The notes under the pieces were generated by a model, which saw only the letters and a program-made list of their open reading frames with translations, was not told the DNA's origin and did not search any database. The translations under genes were made by a program, and so were the position numbers. Positions 52,702-62,753 of a stretch of 64,000 nt of DNA are shown piece after piece (the stretch's first letter is position 1; every line of letters begins with the position of its first letter). Source of the stretch: FLUQ01 sp031551515 (GTDB taxonomy: Bacteria; Desulfobacterota; Desulfovibrionia; Desulfovibrionales; Desulfovibrionaceae). The stretch is from the NCBI GenBank assembly GCA_031551515.1, contig JAVBNL010000048.1, positions 39,629 to 103,628 of the forward strand, given 5' to 3'.

Positions 52702-54134
52702 TGGAACGCGTTTTTCATTTGCGGCGGGACGGCGTTTCCGCTTCAAAAGAAATATTGTGCGGCATTACGACCTTTCTCACCATGTCCTATATTTTGTTCG
52801 TCAACCCCAGCATCGCTGCGGAAGGCGGCATGCCCCTGGCCGGGGCCTTTGCCGCAACGGCGCTTGCCGCCGCGGCCTGTTCTCTGGTGATGGGGCTGTT
52901 CGCTAACGTTCCTTTCGCCATGGCGCCGGGTATGAGCCTGAACACCCTCATTATGTATTCGGTGTGTCTGGGCATGGGGTTTCACTGGAAAGAAGGGCTG
53001 GCGCTCGCTTTCATTACGGGCCTGCTGCACACCCTGATCATGGCCAGCCCGCTGCGCAAGTTGCTGGTCAACGCCATTCCCGGGTATTTGAAGATGGCCG
53101 CCGCGGCGGGGATGGGGCTCTTCATCGCCTATATGGGCGTCAAAAACGCGGGTTTTCTCTCCTTTACGCTCCCGGCGGGCGGGTACGAAGTAACGGCGAC
53201 GGGCGCCGCTGTCGGCGGTTTCTTGTCAATACCGGGCATCGCGCCGGGCATCACGGCGCAGCAAGCGCTTGCCGCCGGCGGGTTGATCATTATGGTCGCC
53301 TTGCTGGCGCTCGGCGCGAAAATGAGAGAAAACTACGCCGCTTTGCCGGTGGGCGTCATCGCGGTGACCTTTGTGGGCATACCGCTGAATATCACCGAAC
53401 TGTCCGGCATCAGCATCGTTGATATATCGCCCCTTGAAGAACTCAAAGACGTGTTTTTCTCTTTTTTCGGCGATCCAGGCCTGCTTTCGTTATGCGAAAA
53501 CCCGGCAAGGGCCGCGACGGCTCTTTTGGCCTGTCTTATGCTGTTGCTGACGAATGTGGTGGATTCCATCAGTTCCATCATCGGCATCGGGTCAATTCCC
53601 TGGGCGCCGGTCTTTGAAGAGGCCGACATGGAGGCGCTTTACGAAAAAGGCCTGACCGGCAGGCTGGGCAAGACGCTGGTATGCAATTCGCTGGGCGGAG
53701 GGATTTCCGCTCTGTTCGGCGCCACGCCTTGCACAACGTATATTGAATCCGCTTCAGGCATTCTTTCCGGCGGGCGAAGCGGGCTTACCGCCTGCGTGAC
53801 CGGCCTGATGTTTTTGTGCTGCCTGCCCCTGGCGAATTTTTTCCGCATCGTGCCTTCGGTTGCCAGCGCCCCGGCCTTGATTATCGCGGGCGGTTTCATG
53901 CTGCCCTTGATCCTCAGGATAGACTGGAAAAATTTTGAAGAAAGCTGCCCGGCGTTCATGACGTTGCTGTTTTTGCCCGTCTCAGGCAGCATTGTCGGCG
54001 GCGTTCTTGCCGGCATAATCACGCACGTCGTGGTACAGGCCGCCGTGGGCAAGTGGCGTTCGGTTCACCCGTTGCTGTATGGAATAGTCGTGCTGTTCAT
54101 CGGCATCTTGCTGGGCGGAGGCCCGAACATATAG
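52701..54134 (+). CDS. NCS2-family purine permease (AzgA/GhxP type)
   Basis: This 477-residue transporter has about 12-14 helices and belongs to the hypoxanthine/guanine/adenine branch of the NCS2 family. It begins MERVFHLRRDGVSASKEILCGITTFLTMSYILFVNPSI. AMAPGMSLNTLIMYSVC follows. The mid-region VVDSISSIIGIGSIPW and the AGGFMLPLILRIDW end are typical. ATG 52701 sits on the HD-GYP stop; GGAGGG lies inside the upstream gene. It is followed by a hybrid kinase after 12 bases, so HD-GYP, permease and kinase form an operon. Confidence 0.88.
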   Translation: MERVFHLRRDGVSASKEILCGITTFLTMSYILFVNPSIAAEGGMPLAGAFAATALAAAACSLVMGLFANVPFAMAPGMSLNTLIMYSVCLGMGFHWKEGLALAFITGLLHTLIMASPLRKLLVNAIPGYLKMAAAAGMGLFIAYMGVKNAGFLSFTLPAGGYEVTATGAAVGGFLSIPGIAPGITAQQALAAGGLIIMVALLALGAKMRENYAALPVGVIAVTFVGIPLNITELSGISIVDISPLEELKDVFFSFFGDPGLLSLCENPARAATALLACLMLLLTNVVDSISSIIGIGSIPWAPVFEEADMEALYEKGLTGRLGKTLVCNSLGGGISALFGATPCTTYIESASGILSGGRSGLTACVTGLMFLCCLPLANFFRIVPSVASAPALIIAGGFMLPLILRIDWKNFEESCPAFMTLLFLPVSGSIVGGVLAGIITHVVVQAAVGKWRSVHPLLYGIVVLFIGILLGGGPNI

Positions 54135-54146
54135 ACCGGGAACGCC

Positions 54147-57100
54147 ATGAAAACCACCATATTCGCCAGAATCCTGACCGCAACGCTTTTACCGCTGGTG
54201 CTGATTTCTTCCCTGGTCATATTCACGATCAACAGAGTCATTTACAGCAGCGCGACTTCGCTCATCAAAGAACGTACCGAGCAGCTTTCCAAACAGGCTT
54301 CCGGGCAGATCACGCACAAGCTGGAAAGCATGTCCATAGCCTTGCAGCTTGCCAGCACCGCCTTGTCCGGCATGGACCCCCAGTCGCCGGAAACCGTGCG
54401 CACCGCCGGCGTGCTCATGAAAACGCTGTTGGCCTCGGACCCGACGTTTTACCGGGCACGGCTTGCCTTTGAGGCGGATGCCGCTCACGGCGGGGAGCGA
54501 TACTATAAGGCGGTGGTCCGTAACGGCACGGAGCTGAAAGAATACGCGAGCGACGGCGCGGACGGCCAAGAGCAACTGGAGCTCGCTTTGTGCCACACGT
54601 TTCCGCTGTCCACGGGCAAAGTGCTCGTCAACCTGATGGAGCATCGCAGCCTCAGCGCGGATGCGGAGCCCAGATTGGCCGGCGCGATGACCTATCCCAT
54701 TTTTTCCGACGGAAAGGTGATAGGCTGCATCGGCCTGGATATTCAGTATAAAGACATGCTGGCGCCCGCCCTTGTTCCGTTTGAAGGGCCGTACAAACTG
54801 CTCTTGCTGTCTCAGGAAGGGGCCGTGCTCTATTCCGCCGAGTATCAGGAGGTGGGCCGTCAATTGCTGGACAAACCCTTTCAGCACCACGGGGAACTTG
54901 CGAACGCCATGCGCCGTGGGGCTTCGTTTCTGGCGGAAGACGCGTCGCCGTTTTTTGAAAAGAAAGCGCTGATCGGCCTGTATCCCATTCTCATCGCGCC
55001 CGCGAAGCAGACCCTGTACCTGTATCTGGACATGCCGCTCGAGAGTTTGAACACCTCGGTCAACGCGTCCATTCAGCTTATTGTCGTCACCGGCGCTCTG
55101 GGGCTTACTCTTTTGATCTGCAGTATATTTTTTGTGACCCGAAATATCGCGAAACCCATCAAGCGGCTGACGGAAAACTTCACCCGGGCCGCGGGCGGCG
55201 ACCTGGATCAGGCTTTTGACGATGCCGGCGCGGGGCCGCCGGAGCCGACCAACACCGTTGAGCTGCAAAGTTTGCAATGCGCGTTGCAAATGATGCTGGA
55301 ACAAGTCGCCCGCGTGCATGATCTCAATTTGAAAGCGGCCCAGTCCGAAGTGGAAAAAGAAAAGATCCTGGCTGCTTCCGAAGCGAAAAACCGCTTTTTC
55401 GCCAACGTGTCACATGAAATACGAACGCCCATGAATGCTGTTCTGGGCATCTCCGAGATTTTACTGCATGACGCGTCACTGTCGGACCATCAGAAGAAGT
55501 ATGTCGCGGATATAAAAATGTCGTCCGACGCATTGATGTCGGTAATCAACGACATTCTTGACCTTTCCAAGCTTGAGTCGGGCAAGATGCCGCTGATACC
55601 GGTGCATTTCAACTTGCCGGCCACGCTGGAGAATATAGTCACTCTGGCGGCTTATCTGGCGGCTGAAAAGGGCTTGCGGTTCGAGTATGAGCCGCAAGGG
55701 GAAATTCCCTTATACCTGTACGCGGACGATATCCGTTTGCGGCAGGTGCTGCTGAATATTTTGAGCAATGCCGTCAAGTTCACGGCCAAGGGATCGGTTG
55801 TTTTGCGCGTGGCCGCCGAGGCGGAGGTGCTGCGTTTTTCCGTCACCGACACGGGGTGCGGCATACAAGAAGAAGACCTGCCCATGCTGTTCGAACCTTT
55901 CACGCAGCTCGACCTTGCGCAGAACCGCCATGTTCAGGGCACGGGGCTGGGGCTCTCCATCTGCAAAAACTTGCTGGAACTGATGGGGGGAAGCATCAGC
56001 GTGACAAGCCGCTATGGCGAAGGCAGTATTTTTTCTTTCACCATTCCCAAAATTCTCGGTAACGAAACGGAAATACGGAAAGGCACGGCGGAAGGGGAAC
56101 TGTGTTACATTGAACCGCCCCGCGTGCTGATCGTTGATGACGATGAAATCAACCTGAATGTTGCCGCGGGGTTGCTCCATACGCTCTACGGCATCAGCGC
56201 GGAGATGGCCCTTTCCGGGCCCGATGCGTTGGAAAAAGCTCGGGAAAAAACGTATGACCTGATCTTTATGGACCATATGATGCCGGAGATGGACGGCATT
56301 GAAACGCTGAAGAAACTTCGCGCGTTGGGGGGCGATTATCAGTCCGTACCGGTGGTGGCTCTTACCGCCAACGCAATGAACGGCGCGCGAGAGCTGTTGG
56401 AATCCAGCGGGATGGACGACTTTTTGGTTAAGCCCATACGCAAGGAAGAGCTGGAAAAAGTGCTGACCCGTTGGCTGCGCGAAGAGAACCTGGAGCATAG
56501 CCGCGCGGGGAGAGAAAGCATAGCCTTGAGCTCTGGCGGCGAGTACTCCGGAGTCTTGGCAAAACTGGCGGGGACAGGTTTTTTGGATGTTTCCGCCGGG
56601 CTGGAGTCTGCCGCCGGGCAAAAAGACGCGTATGAACAGTCATTACGGCTGCTGTGCGACAAAATTCCCCGTTTGACCCGTCTGGCGAATGACACCTTGA
56701 GTAAAGGGGCGCTTGACATTTTTTCGATTCATATTCACGGCATGAAAGGTTCTTTGGCCAGTGTCGGCGCTCAGGCCCTTTCCGCCGAGGCGGGGGAATT
56801 GGAACGCGCCTCCGTTGAAGGCGACGTGCCGCGCTGCCGCGCTGCGCTGCCGGGTTTTATCCGGCGGTTGGAAGAAATGAACCGGCAGTTGGAAGACGCG
56901 CTGCGCGGAAGGGGGGCAAGGGGGGGCAAAGCCTCCGCCGCGAAAGGCGACCTTGCGAACGCCGCGCAACAATTGCACCACGCGTTGACGCAGCATGATT
57001 ATGAACTTGTGACCGAGGCGCTGCGGCACTTTTTGGGATTGGATTACGGCGCTGCGGCGAACGCTGTCGCGGACGTCATAAAGAACCATGTGGACCGTTT

Positions 57101-57170
57101 TGAATACGACGCCGCCAGGGCCGTGCTGTCAGCTTCTTTTTCCGCGCATCTGCGGGAGAACCGGCAGTAG
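54147..57170 (+). CDS. Hybrid sensor histidine kinase (dCache-HAMP-HisKA-HATPase-REC-Hpt)
   Basis: This 1007-residue kinase starts with a membrane helix (ATLLPLVLISSLVIFTI), a periplasmic sensor of about 260 residues (Cache-like, YPIFSDGKVIGCIGLDIQYKDM) and a second helix (IVVTGALGLTLLICSIFF). HAMP follows. The phospho-His is H423 in ANVSHEIRTPMNA. The ATPase has DTGCGIQEEDLP and GTGLGLSICKNL. The receiver Asp is D709 in IFMDHMMPEMDG, and the Hpt His is H864 in HIHGMKGSLASVGA. A 65-residue helical tail with VDRFEYDAARAVL ends it and recurs in two other proteins here. It is co-operonic with the permease. Confidence 0.92.
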   Translation: MKTTIFARILTATLLPLVLISSLVIFTINRVIYSSATSLIKERTEQLSKQASGQITHKLESMSIALQLASTALSGMDPQSPETVRTAGVLMKTLLASDPTFYRARLAFEADAAHGGERYYKAVVRNGTELKEYASDGADGQEQLELALCHTFPLSTGKVLVNLMEHRSLSADAEPRLAGAMTYPIFSDGKVIGCIGLDIQYKDMLAPALVPFEGPYKLLLLSQEGAVLYSAEYQEVGRQLLDKPFQHHGELANAMRRGASFLAEDASPFFEKKALIGLYPILIAPAKQTLYLYLDMPLESLNTSVNASIQLIVVTGALGLTLLICSIFFVTRNIAKPIKRLTENFTRAAGGDLDQAFDDAGAGPPEPTNTVELQSLQCALQMMLEQVARVHDLNLKAAQSEVEKEKILAASEAKNRFFANVSHEIRTPMNAVLGISEILLHDASLSDHQKKYVADIKMSSDALMSVINDILDLSKLESGKMPLIPVHFNLPATLENIVTLAAYLAAEKGLRFEYEPQGEIPLYLYADDIRLRQVLLNILSNAVKFTAKGSVVLRVAAEAEVLRFSVTDTGCGIQEEDLPMLFEPFTQLDLAQNRHVQGTGLGLSICKNLLELMGGSISVTSRYGEGSIFSFTIPKILGNETEIRKGTAEGELCYIEPPRVLIVDDDEINLNVAAGLLHTLYGISAEMALSGPDALEKAREKTYDLIFMDHMMPEMDGIETLKKLRALGGDYQSVPVVALTANAMNGARELLESSGMDDFLVKPIRKEELEKVLTRWLREENLEHSRAGRESIALSSGGEYSGVLAKLAGTGFLDVSAGLESAAGQKDAYEQSLRLLCDKIPRLTRLANDTLSKGALDIFSIHIHGMKGSLASVGAQALSAEAGELERASVEGDVPRCRAALPGFIRRLEEMNRQLEDALRGRGARGGKASAAKGDLANAAQQLHHALTQHDYELVTEALRHFLGLDYGAAANAVADVIKNHVDRFEYDAARAVLSASFSAHLRENRQ

Positions 57171-57220
57171 GGTTCCGGTATCGCGCGAATGCTCGCTCCG
57201 GTTGTGAAAGAGCGTATATG

Positions 57221-57252
57221 ACAAGGGACGCGGCTTGCCGCGTCCCTTGTTT
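57221..57252. terminator. Bidirectional terminator between the hybrid kinase and MCP genes
   Basis: A perfect 13-bp stem (ACAAGGGACGCGG/CCGCGTCCCTTGT) with loop CTTG lies between the convergent genes, and TT follows on the plus strand. The T tract is short on both sides. Confidence 0.6.
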
Positions 57253-57271
57253 GCCGTGCGTCTGGCGGGTG

Positions 57272-59425
57272 TTAATTTTGCTGCAATCGCGCGATGATGG
57301 ACGACAGCTTCGCCGCCTGCGCCGCAAGTTCGTTCAACGTATCGCTTGTGCGGGCAGTATGGTCCACGGTCCCTCTTGCAATGTCGCTGCACAGGTCAAC
57401 CGCCGCGGCAAGGTTTTGGGCCGCCTGCGTTTGGCGGCCTGTGGCGCCGGCTATCTGCTGCACCTGTTCCGCTGCGCCGTCCGCGCTGCGCGTGGCTGAA
57501 AGCAGCACGTCGTCGGCTTGCTGCGAGAGTTTGCCCACCTCAGAGACTTCCGTCAGGGCTTCGCGCATAATATCGATGCTGCTGCGCGACATGCCTTGAA
57601 TGGAGCGGATGGCACGCTCGACTTCGCCCGTGGCCTGCATGGTTTTTTCCGCCAGTTTGCGCACCTCGTCGGCGACGACCGCGAACCCGCGCCCGGCCTC
57701 TCCGGCCCTGGCCGCTTCAATGGCGGCGTTCAGGGCCAGCAGGTTCGTCTGGTCGGCGATATCGGTGATGACGTTCATGATGTTGCCGATGGACTGCGCC
57801 TGATTGCCCAGGGTTTCCATTTCCTTGCCCAGCCCCTGCATCTTGTTTTCCAGCTCGCCCATGGCTTTTACCGTGAGCATGAGGCTGCTTTTGCCGTTCT
57901 GGGTCAAGCTGCTGGAAGAGCCCGCACTTTCAGCGGACGCGCGAGCGCTGTCAGCGATATGAAGCACAGTTTGCTCCATTTCATGCACTTGCCCCCGCGT
58001 TTCTTCAAGGCGGGCAAGCTGCTGTTCCGCACCGCCGGCGATCTGCGAGCTTTGCATTTGCAGGCTCTGCGTGATGCCGTTAACTTCGGAAATAACACCC
58101 GCAAGCGTTTGGGCCGCTTCCTGCAAAGTTTGAATGCGCTGCTCTTCGGTTTTCGCTTTTTCCGCGGCGGCCAGTTGCAAACGCTGCGCCTCTTTGGCGC
58201 GTTTCGCCGCTTCTTCAGAGCGGGCTTGTGATTGCGCCATGCGCTGTTTCAGCTCTTCGACCATGGTGAGGAGCGCGTCGCGCAACACGCCGAGTTCGCC
58301 CACAAAGCTGCCGGAGGCCTGGCTGTCGTAATCACCCTTGGCGATATTGTCGGCATAGGAAGCCAGATCGCGTACGGGTTTGACCACGTTGCGCATCATA
58401 AACAGCACGGCGCTGGCGATAATGATGCTCAATACAAGCGCGGCCGCGGCGCAGGTCCAGATGGCGTTTCTTTGTTCAAGCTTGCTCTCTGCAAAAATTT
58501 TTTCTTTGGGCAGCAGCATGCCCACGGCCATGCCGCCGCCGATATTCACGCTGAAACATTCCCATTCCGCGTCTTTATAGTGGACCGACAAGGGCGTGCG
58601 TTTGCCTTGCGTAGCTTCGCCCATCTGCCGCAGCAGGGCGGCGCCGAAAGGCAGGCCCGTTATGGGTTTCATGTGCAGGTCAGGTATTTCGGAAGAGCCC
58701 ACAACCAGGCCCGACTGCACATGGACCGCAAAGCCGATGGTTCCTTCCAGCGGCAGAGTTTTGCCGACCATGCCGTCCATGGCATTGAGGCCGACGTCCA
58801 CGAAACCCACTCCAAGAATCTTAGCCGTGTCGGCATATATGGGCGCGCTCACAGAGACCATGAGATCACCCGTGTCTTTTGAAACGTAGGGGGCCGTCCA
58901 GTACACGTTTTTATCGCGCTTGCGGGAAAGGTCCCAGCCTTCGGGGATGGCGAGTTTGTACCACTCGGAATCGTAATATGCCTCTTCTTCGGTGGGGATG
59001 CTGACGGTTCTTCCGTTTTCCCAATAGGCGTAGGGGTCAAAAAAACTGCCGTCTTGCCAGAGCGTTTTCGGGGCATACGCCGTGCCCAGGCCGTAAATGC
59101 CGCTGTCTGCACCGAGCGCCCCCAGCAGGTGGACAAGGGCCCGCTGATAGCGCGGTTCGGCTTCTTCCTGCGTTTCTTTCGCGCTATGGCCCGCATAAAG
59201 CTCGGCGCCAAGGCCCGCGGTGGCCAGGGCGGTTTGTTCCGCGCGCGACAGGAATTCACGCAAAAGGCCCGCCCGGCCCGTAATGTCGTTCTGCAGTGCT
59301 GTCAAAGAAACAACGGTATTTTTCTCGGTGACCCGAAAAAGACTGAAAGAAAGGTACGCGGCAAGACCGCTTGTGACCAGTGCCAAAATGAGAAACGTCA
59401 ATACTATCCGTCCGCGTATGGTCAT
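57272..59425 (-). CDS. Methyl-accepting chemotaxis protein
   Basis: This 717-residue chemoreceptor has an N-terminal helix (IVLTFLILALVTSGLAAYLSF). A large periplasmic dCache-like domain follows (SFFDPYAYWENGRTVSIPTEEEAYYDSEWYKLA; MVSVSAPIYADTAKILGVGFVDV). The second helix is WTCAAAALVLSIIIASAVLFMM, with HAMP behind it. The signalling hairpin tip is LLALNAAIEAARAGEAGRGF, so it docks CheA/CheW. The last residues (LSSIIARLQQN) lack a CheR/CheB pentapeptide. ATG 59425 has GGAG upstream. The dCache type suggests amino-acid or carboxylate sensing, unproven here. Confidence 0.93.
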   Translation of the reverse strand: MTIRGRIVLTFLILALVTSGLAAYLSFSLFRVTEKNTVVSLTALQNDITGRAGLLREFLSRAEQTALATAGLGAELYAGHSAKETQEEAEPRYQRALVHLLGALGADSGIYGLGTAYAPKTLWQDGSFFDPYAYWENGRTVSIPTEEEAYYDSEWYKLAIPEGWDLSRKRDKNVYWTAPYVSKDTGDLMVSVSAPIYADTAKILGVGFVDVGLNAMDGMVGKTLPLEGTIGFAVHVQSGLVVGSSEIPDLHMKPITGLPFGAALLRQMGEATQGKRTPLSVHYKDAEWECFSVNIGGGMAVGMLLPKEKIFAESKLEQRNAIWTCAAAALVLSIIIASAVLFMMRNVVKPVRDLASYADNIAKGDYDSQASGSFVGELGVLRDALLTMVEELKQRMAQSQARSEEAAKRAKEAQRLQLAAAEKAKTEEQRIQTLQEAAQTLAGVISEVNGITQSLQMQSSQIAGGAEQQLARLEETRGQVHEMEQTVLHIADSARASAESAGSSSSLTQNGKSSLMLTVKAMGELENKMQGLGKEMETLGNQAQSIGNIMNVITDIADQTNLLALNAAIEAARAGEAGRGFAVVADEVRKLAEKTMQATGEVERAIRSIQGMSRSSIDIMREALTEVSEVGKLSQQADDVLLSATRSADGAAEQVQQIAGATGRQTQAAQNLAAAVDLCSDIARGTVDHTARTSDTLNELAAQAAKLSSIIARLQQN

Positions 59426-59706
59426 GTCCTGTTCTCCGGTTGGCGCGCCCGTCACATGCAACGGCAAAGAGGATGTTCTGTGCGCCGAGGTGAAAATTTA
59501 TGCTCTTTTGCCGCAATCGCACTAAAAAGTATAGTGGTAATACTGTTTTTTGAGTGCAATACCAATTCGGCCGATACGCAAAATTCTTTAGTTTGCGCAT
59601 TGCTTTTCCTCAGTAAATTTGATCCACTAGCGCATAAAAATCGAGTGACCTGACCGGCGTACAGCCCGGCGGGCGCATTTTTGCGAGGCCGGAGGGGGGA
59701 CCGAAA

Positions 59707-62700
59707 ATGAACAATAAAGCATTGTCCAATATGCCGCATGCGGAGACTGCCGGAACAGAGTGCGCGGATGTCGGCGACTCTTCCGGGCGGCTGTTGTCCG
59801 CCGCTGAATCCGGCGTGATGATCAACACCCTTAAAAATATACTCAATGAGTTGGACGCCTACGTCTATGTTTCGGATATGGATACGGATGAAATCCTTTT
59901 TGTTAACAAAAAGGTGCAGGAAACATTTAATATCGATACGAATCAAGTAGGTGCTGTCTGTTGGAAGATAATACAGAAGGGGTTTACTGGAAGATGCTCG
60001 TTTTGCCCAAAGCCAAAACTTGAAAAAGACCATGAAACTCCTGTTGTATGGGAAGAGTGTAATACCATAACAGGAAGATATTATAAAAATACAGACAGTG
60101 TTATAGAATGGATAAACGGGAAAAAAGCACATCTTCAGTATGCAATAGATATTACAGAGAACAAGGCTCTTGCGCAAGAATCGGCAAAAATGCTGAGTGT
60201 GTTGAAGAATATACTCAACGGCATGGATGCCTATGTCTATGTTTCCGATATGGTGACGGATGAAATTTTGTTCATCAACAACAGGATGAAAGACGGGTTC
60301 GGCCTTGATGACTCGGCCGTCGGGAAAACATGCTGGAAAGTGCTGCAAGACGGTTTTACCGAGCGTTGTTCGTTTTGCCCCAATATCCGGCTGGCAAAAG
60401 ACCCCGGCACGCCGGTCGCCTGGGAAGAGCATAATACTGTCACCAAACGCCATTACAAAAACGTGGACAGCGTCATCGAGTGGATGGACGGGAGAAAAGT
60501 CCACATGCAGCATTCCGCCGACATCACCGACATTCTCGCGGCTCAAGGAGAGAGCCGCGAAGCGCGTGAGCGTCTGGAGATAGCGCTGACCTCGTCGCAG
60601 GCGGGCGTGTGGGAGGTGGACCTGGGGGCAAGGCTGCTGCGTTATGACGCCATGTGCAGCAATTTGTTCGGTTTTGACGGCAAGGGCGGCACAATGACCG
60701 TCGGCGAGCTCATTCCCCGGCTTGAGCAGCGGCTGCGGGGCGAATCCGGCGCAGAGATTCTCAGAAGGCTGCGCAAGCAGGACCTGTCAGGAGGAAACCG
60801 GGCGCAGGATCTGCACCTGGTTCTGCCCAACGGTGTTGAGCGTCATATCCGCAATTACGGCAATACGATGCGTGACGGAACGGGTAAAGCGCTGCGCATT
60901 ATCGGCATGTGTATTGACATCACCCCGCAGGTCAGCATGGAGAATGACCTGAAAGCGGCCAAAGACGCCGCGGAAAACGCAAGCCGCGCCAAAAGCCAGT
61001 TCCTTTCAAACATGTCGCATGAAATCCGTACGCCCATGAATGCCATAATCGGCATGACGGACGTGCTGGCCAGTGAAAAGCTTACTCCGCAGCAGCGTGG
61101 CTATCTTAACGATATCAAGGTGTCTTCGAGCGCGCTGTTGGGGATTATTGACGATATCCTCGATTTTTCGAAAATCGAAGCAGGCAAGCTGCAGCTCGCG
61201 CCTATCGATTACAGCGTCATGCAGTTTTTGAAAAAGATTGAGACGATGTTCGTCCCGGCGGCGGACGCGAAAGGCATCGCATTTTTCATGCGGATTCAGG
61301 AGGGCGTTCCCTCTTGCCTGTATGGAGATGATTTGCGGATGGGGCAGGTGCTTATCAATATCATCGGGAACGCGATAAAATTCACCAAAAAGGGTGGGGT
61401 GAGCGTCAACGTTTTCGCATCTGACGGCATGCTTTGTTTTGACGTGAGCGATACGGGCATAGGCATAAAGGAAGCTGACCTTCCCAGGATTTTTAACGAC
61501 TTTGACCGGCTTGATTTGGGCAAGAATAGAAGCATCGCGGGGACGGGGCTGGGGCTTGCCATTTCCAAAAATCTGGTTTCGTTGATGAACGGGTCGATCC
61601 GGATTGAGAGCGAATACGGCGTCGGCACGACCTTCTATCTTCAATTTCCTCTTGTTGCCGGCGACGAGAGCAATTTGACCTGCAATCTGGAAGAGGAGCC
61701 TTTGGTTAGCGCTCCTGATGCCAATATTCTCGTTGTTGATGACAACGATGTAAACCTTAATGTCGCTTCCGGGCTGCTTCGTTTGCATGATATATCATGC
61801 GATACGGCTTCGAGCGGACTTGAAGCCATTGAGAAAACAAAAAATAAAAAATATGATATTGTCTTTATGGATCACATGATGCCTGAAATGGACGGTATAG
61901 AAGCAACAAGATTTATACGGCAAAATTATTCTATGGATAATCTTGTCATAATAGCTTTAACAGCTAATGCGATTGAAGGTTCAAGAGAAAAGCTGATGCA
62001 AGCTTCAATGAACGATTATTTGTCAAAGCCTATTAATAAAGCACATCTTAATATAATGCTTAATAATTGGTTGCCTCAAAACAAAATTAGAAAAGTGTAC
62101 AAAAATGAACAAAAGGAAAAAGAACTTACGAAAATTTTGGAATGCATAAATCAAATAGAAGAATTTGATGTGCGCCTTGGGCTTGACAGGATAGACTGGA
62201 TGCAGGATGTCTATGAAAAATCGGCCGAGATTTTGTCGCGAAGGCTTCCGGAAACTATCGATAAATTGCGTTCCTTTTTAGAGTCTTCTGATGCTTCTGG
62301 CTTTGCAATAGAAGTGCATGGCCTTAAAGGATCGCTCGGCAACATGGGTGCGACGGCTCTGGCGGCGGCAGCGGAGGCGTTGGAACACAAAGCGAAAGAG
62401 GGCGATCTGCCGTTTTGCCGAGAGAATTTGCCCAGCCTGACCGCCGCGCTTTTGAGCGTGCACGCCCGGTTGGCGGCGGTGTTTGAAGAAAAGGCGCTTT
62501 CGTCGCCCAGCCTTGGCGTGGGTGATGAAGCGGCGCTTATGCGGCAGCTTGTGGTCATTCGCGATTTGCTTGATGCGTTCGAAGGGGATGAGGCCCTTGC
62601 CATTGTGCGGAACTTGAGCGCATATGAATATGGCGTCGCGACGGATGGTCTGCTGCGCGATCTGATCAGGCTGATTGAAGAATTTGAATATGACAAGGCG

Positions 62701-62724
62701 ACTGCCTTGATAGACGCGTGCTGA
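59707..62724 (+). CDS. Hybrid sensor kinase with tandem Cys-type PAS domains
   Basis: This 1005-residue, apparently soluble kinase has two repeated PAS-like domains at about residues 39-150 and 164-276. Each carries CWKxxQxGFTxRCSFCP (C85, C97, C100 and C209, C221, C224). A third PAS (about 285-415) follows. Then come HisKA (H438 in NMSHEIRTPMNA), HATPase (DTGIGIKEADLP, GTGLGLAISKNL), receiver (D722 in VFMDHMMPEMDG) and Hpt (H871 in EVHGLKGSLGNMG). It closes with the helical tail (EEFEYDKATALI). GGAGGGGG precedes the ATG. Parts of the coding sequence (about 59890-60180 and 61790-62180) are clearly AT-richer than the rest. Confidence 0.9.
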   Translation: MNNKALSNMPHAETAGTECADVGDSSGRLLSAAESGVMINTLKNILNELDAYVYVSDMDTDEILFVNKKVQETFNIDTNQVGAVCWKIIQKGFTGRCSFCPKPKLEKDHETPVVWEECNTITGRYYKNTDSVIEWINGKKAHLQYAIDITENKALAQESAKMLSVLKNILNGMDAYVYVSDMVTDEILFINNRMKDGFGLDDSAVGKTCWKVLQDGFTERCSFCPNIRLAKDPGTPVAWEEHNTVTKRHYKNVDSVIEWMDGRKVHMQHSADITDILAAQGESREARERLEIALTSSQAGVWEVDLGARLLRYDAMCSNLFGFDGKGGTMTVGELIPRLEQRLRGESGAEILRRLRKQDLSGGNRAQDLHLVLPNGVERHIRNYGNTMRDGTGKALRIIGMCIDITPQVSMENDLKAAKDAAENASRAKSQFLSNMSHEIRTPMNAIIGMTDVLASEKLTPQQRGYLNDIKVSSSALLGIIDDILDFSKIEAGKLQLAPIDYSVMQFLKKIETMFVPAADAKGIAFFMRIQEGVPSCLYGDDLRMGQVLINIIGNAIKFTKKGGVSVNVFASDGMLCFDVSDTGIGIKEADLPRIFNDFDRLDLGKNRSIAGTGLGLAISKNLVSLMNGSIRIESEYGVGTTFYLQFPLVAGDESNLTCNLEEEPLVSAPDANILVVDDNDVNLNVASGLLRLHDISCDTASSGLEAIEKTKNKKYDIVFMDHMMPEMDGIEATRFIRQNYSMDNLVIIALTANAIEGSREKLMQASMNDYLSKPINKAHLNIMLNNWLPQNKIRKVYKNEQKEKELTKILECINQIEEFDVRLGLDRIDWMQDVYEKSAEILSRRLPETIDKLRSFLESSDASGFAIEVHGLKGSLGNMGATALAAAAEALEHKAKEGDLPFCRENLPSLTAALLSVHARLAAVFEEKALSSPSLGVGDEAALMRQLVVIRDLLDAFEGDEALAIVRNLSAYEYGVATDGLLRDLIRLIEEFEYDKATALIDAC

Positions 62725-62753
62725 GCGCTGCGCATGTTTACCGCGGGGACGAC

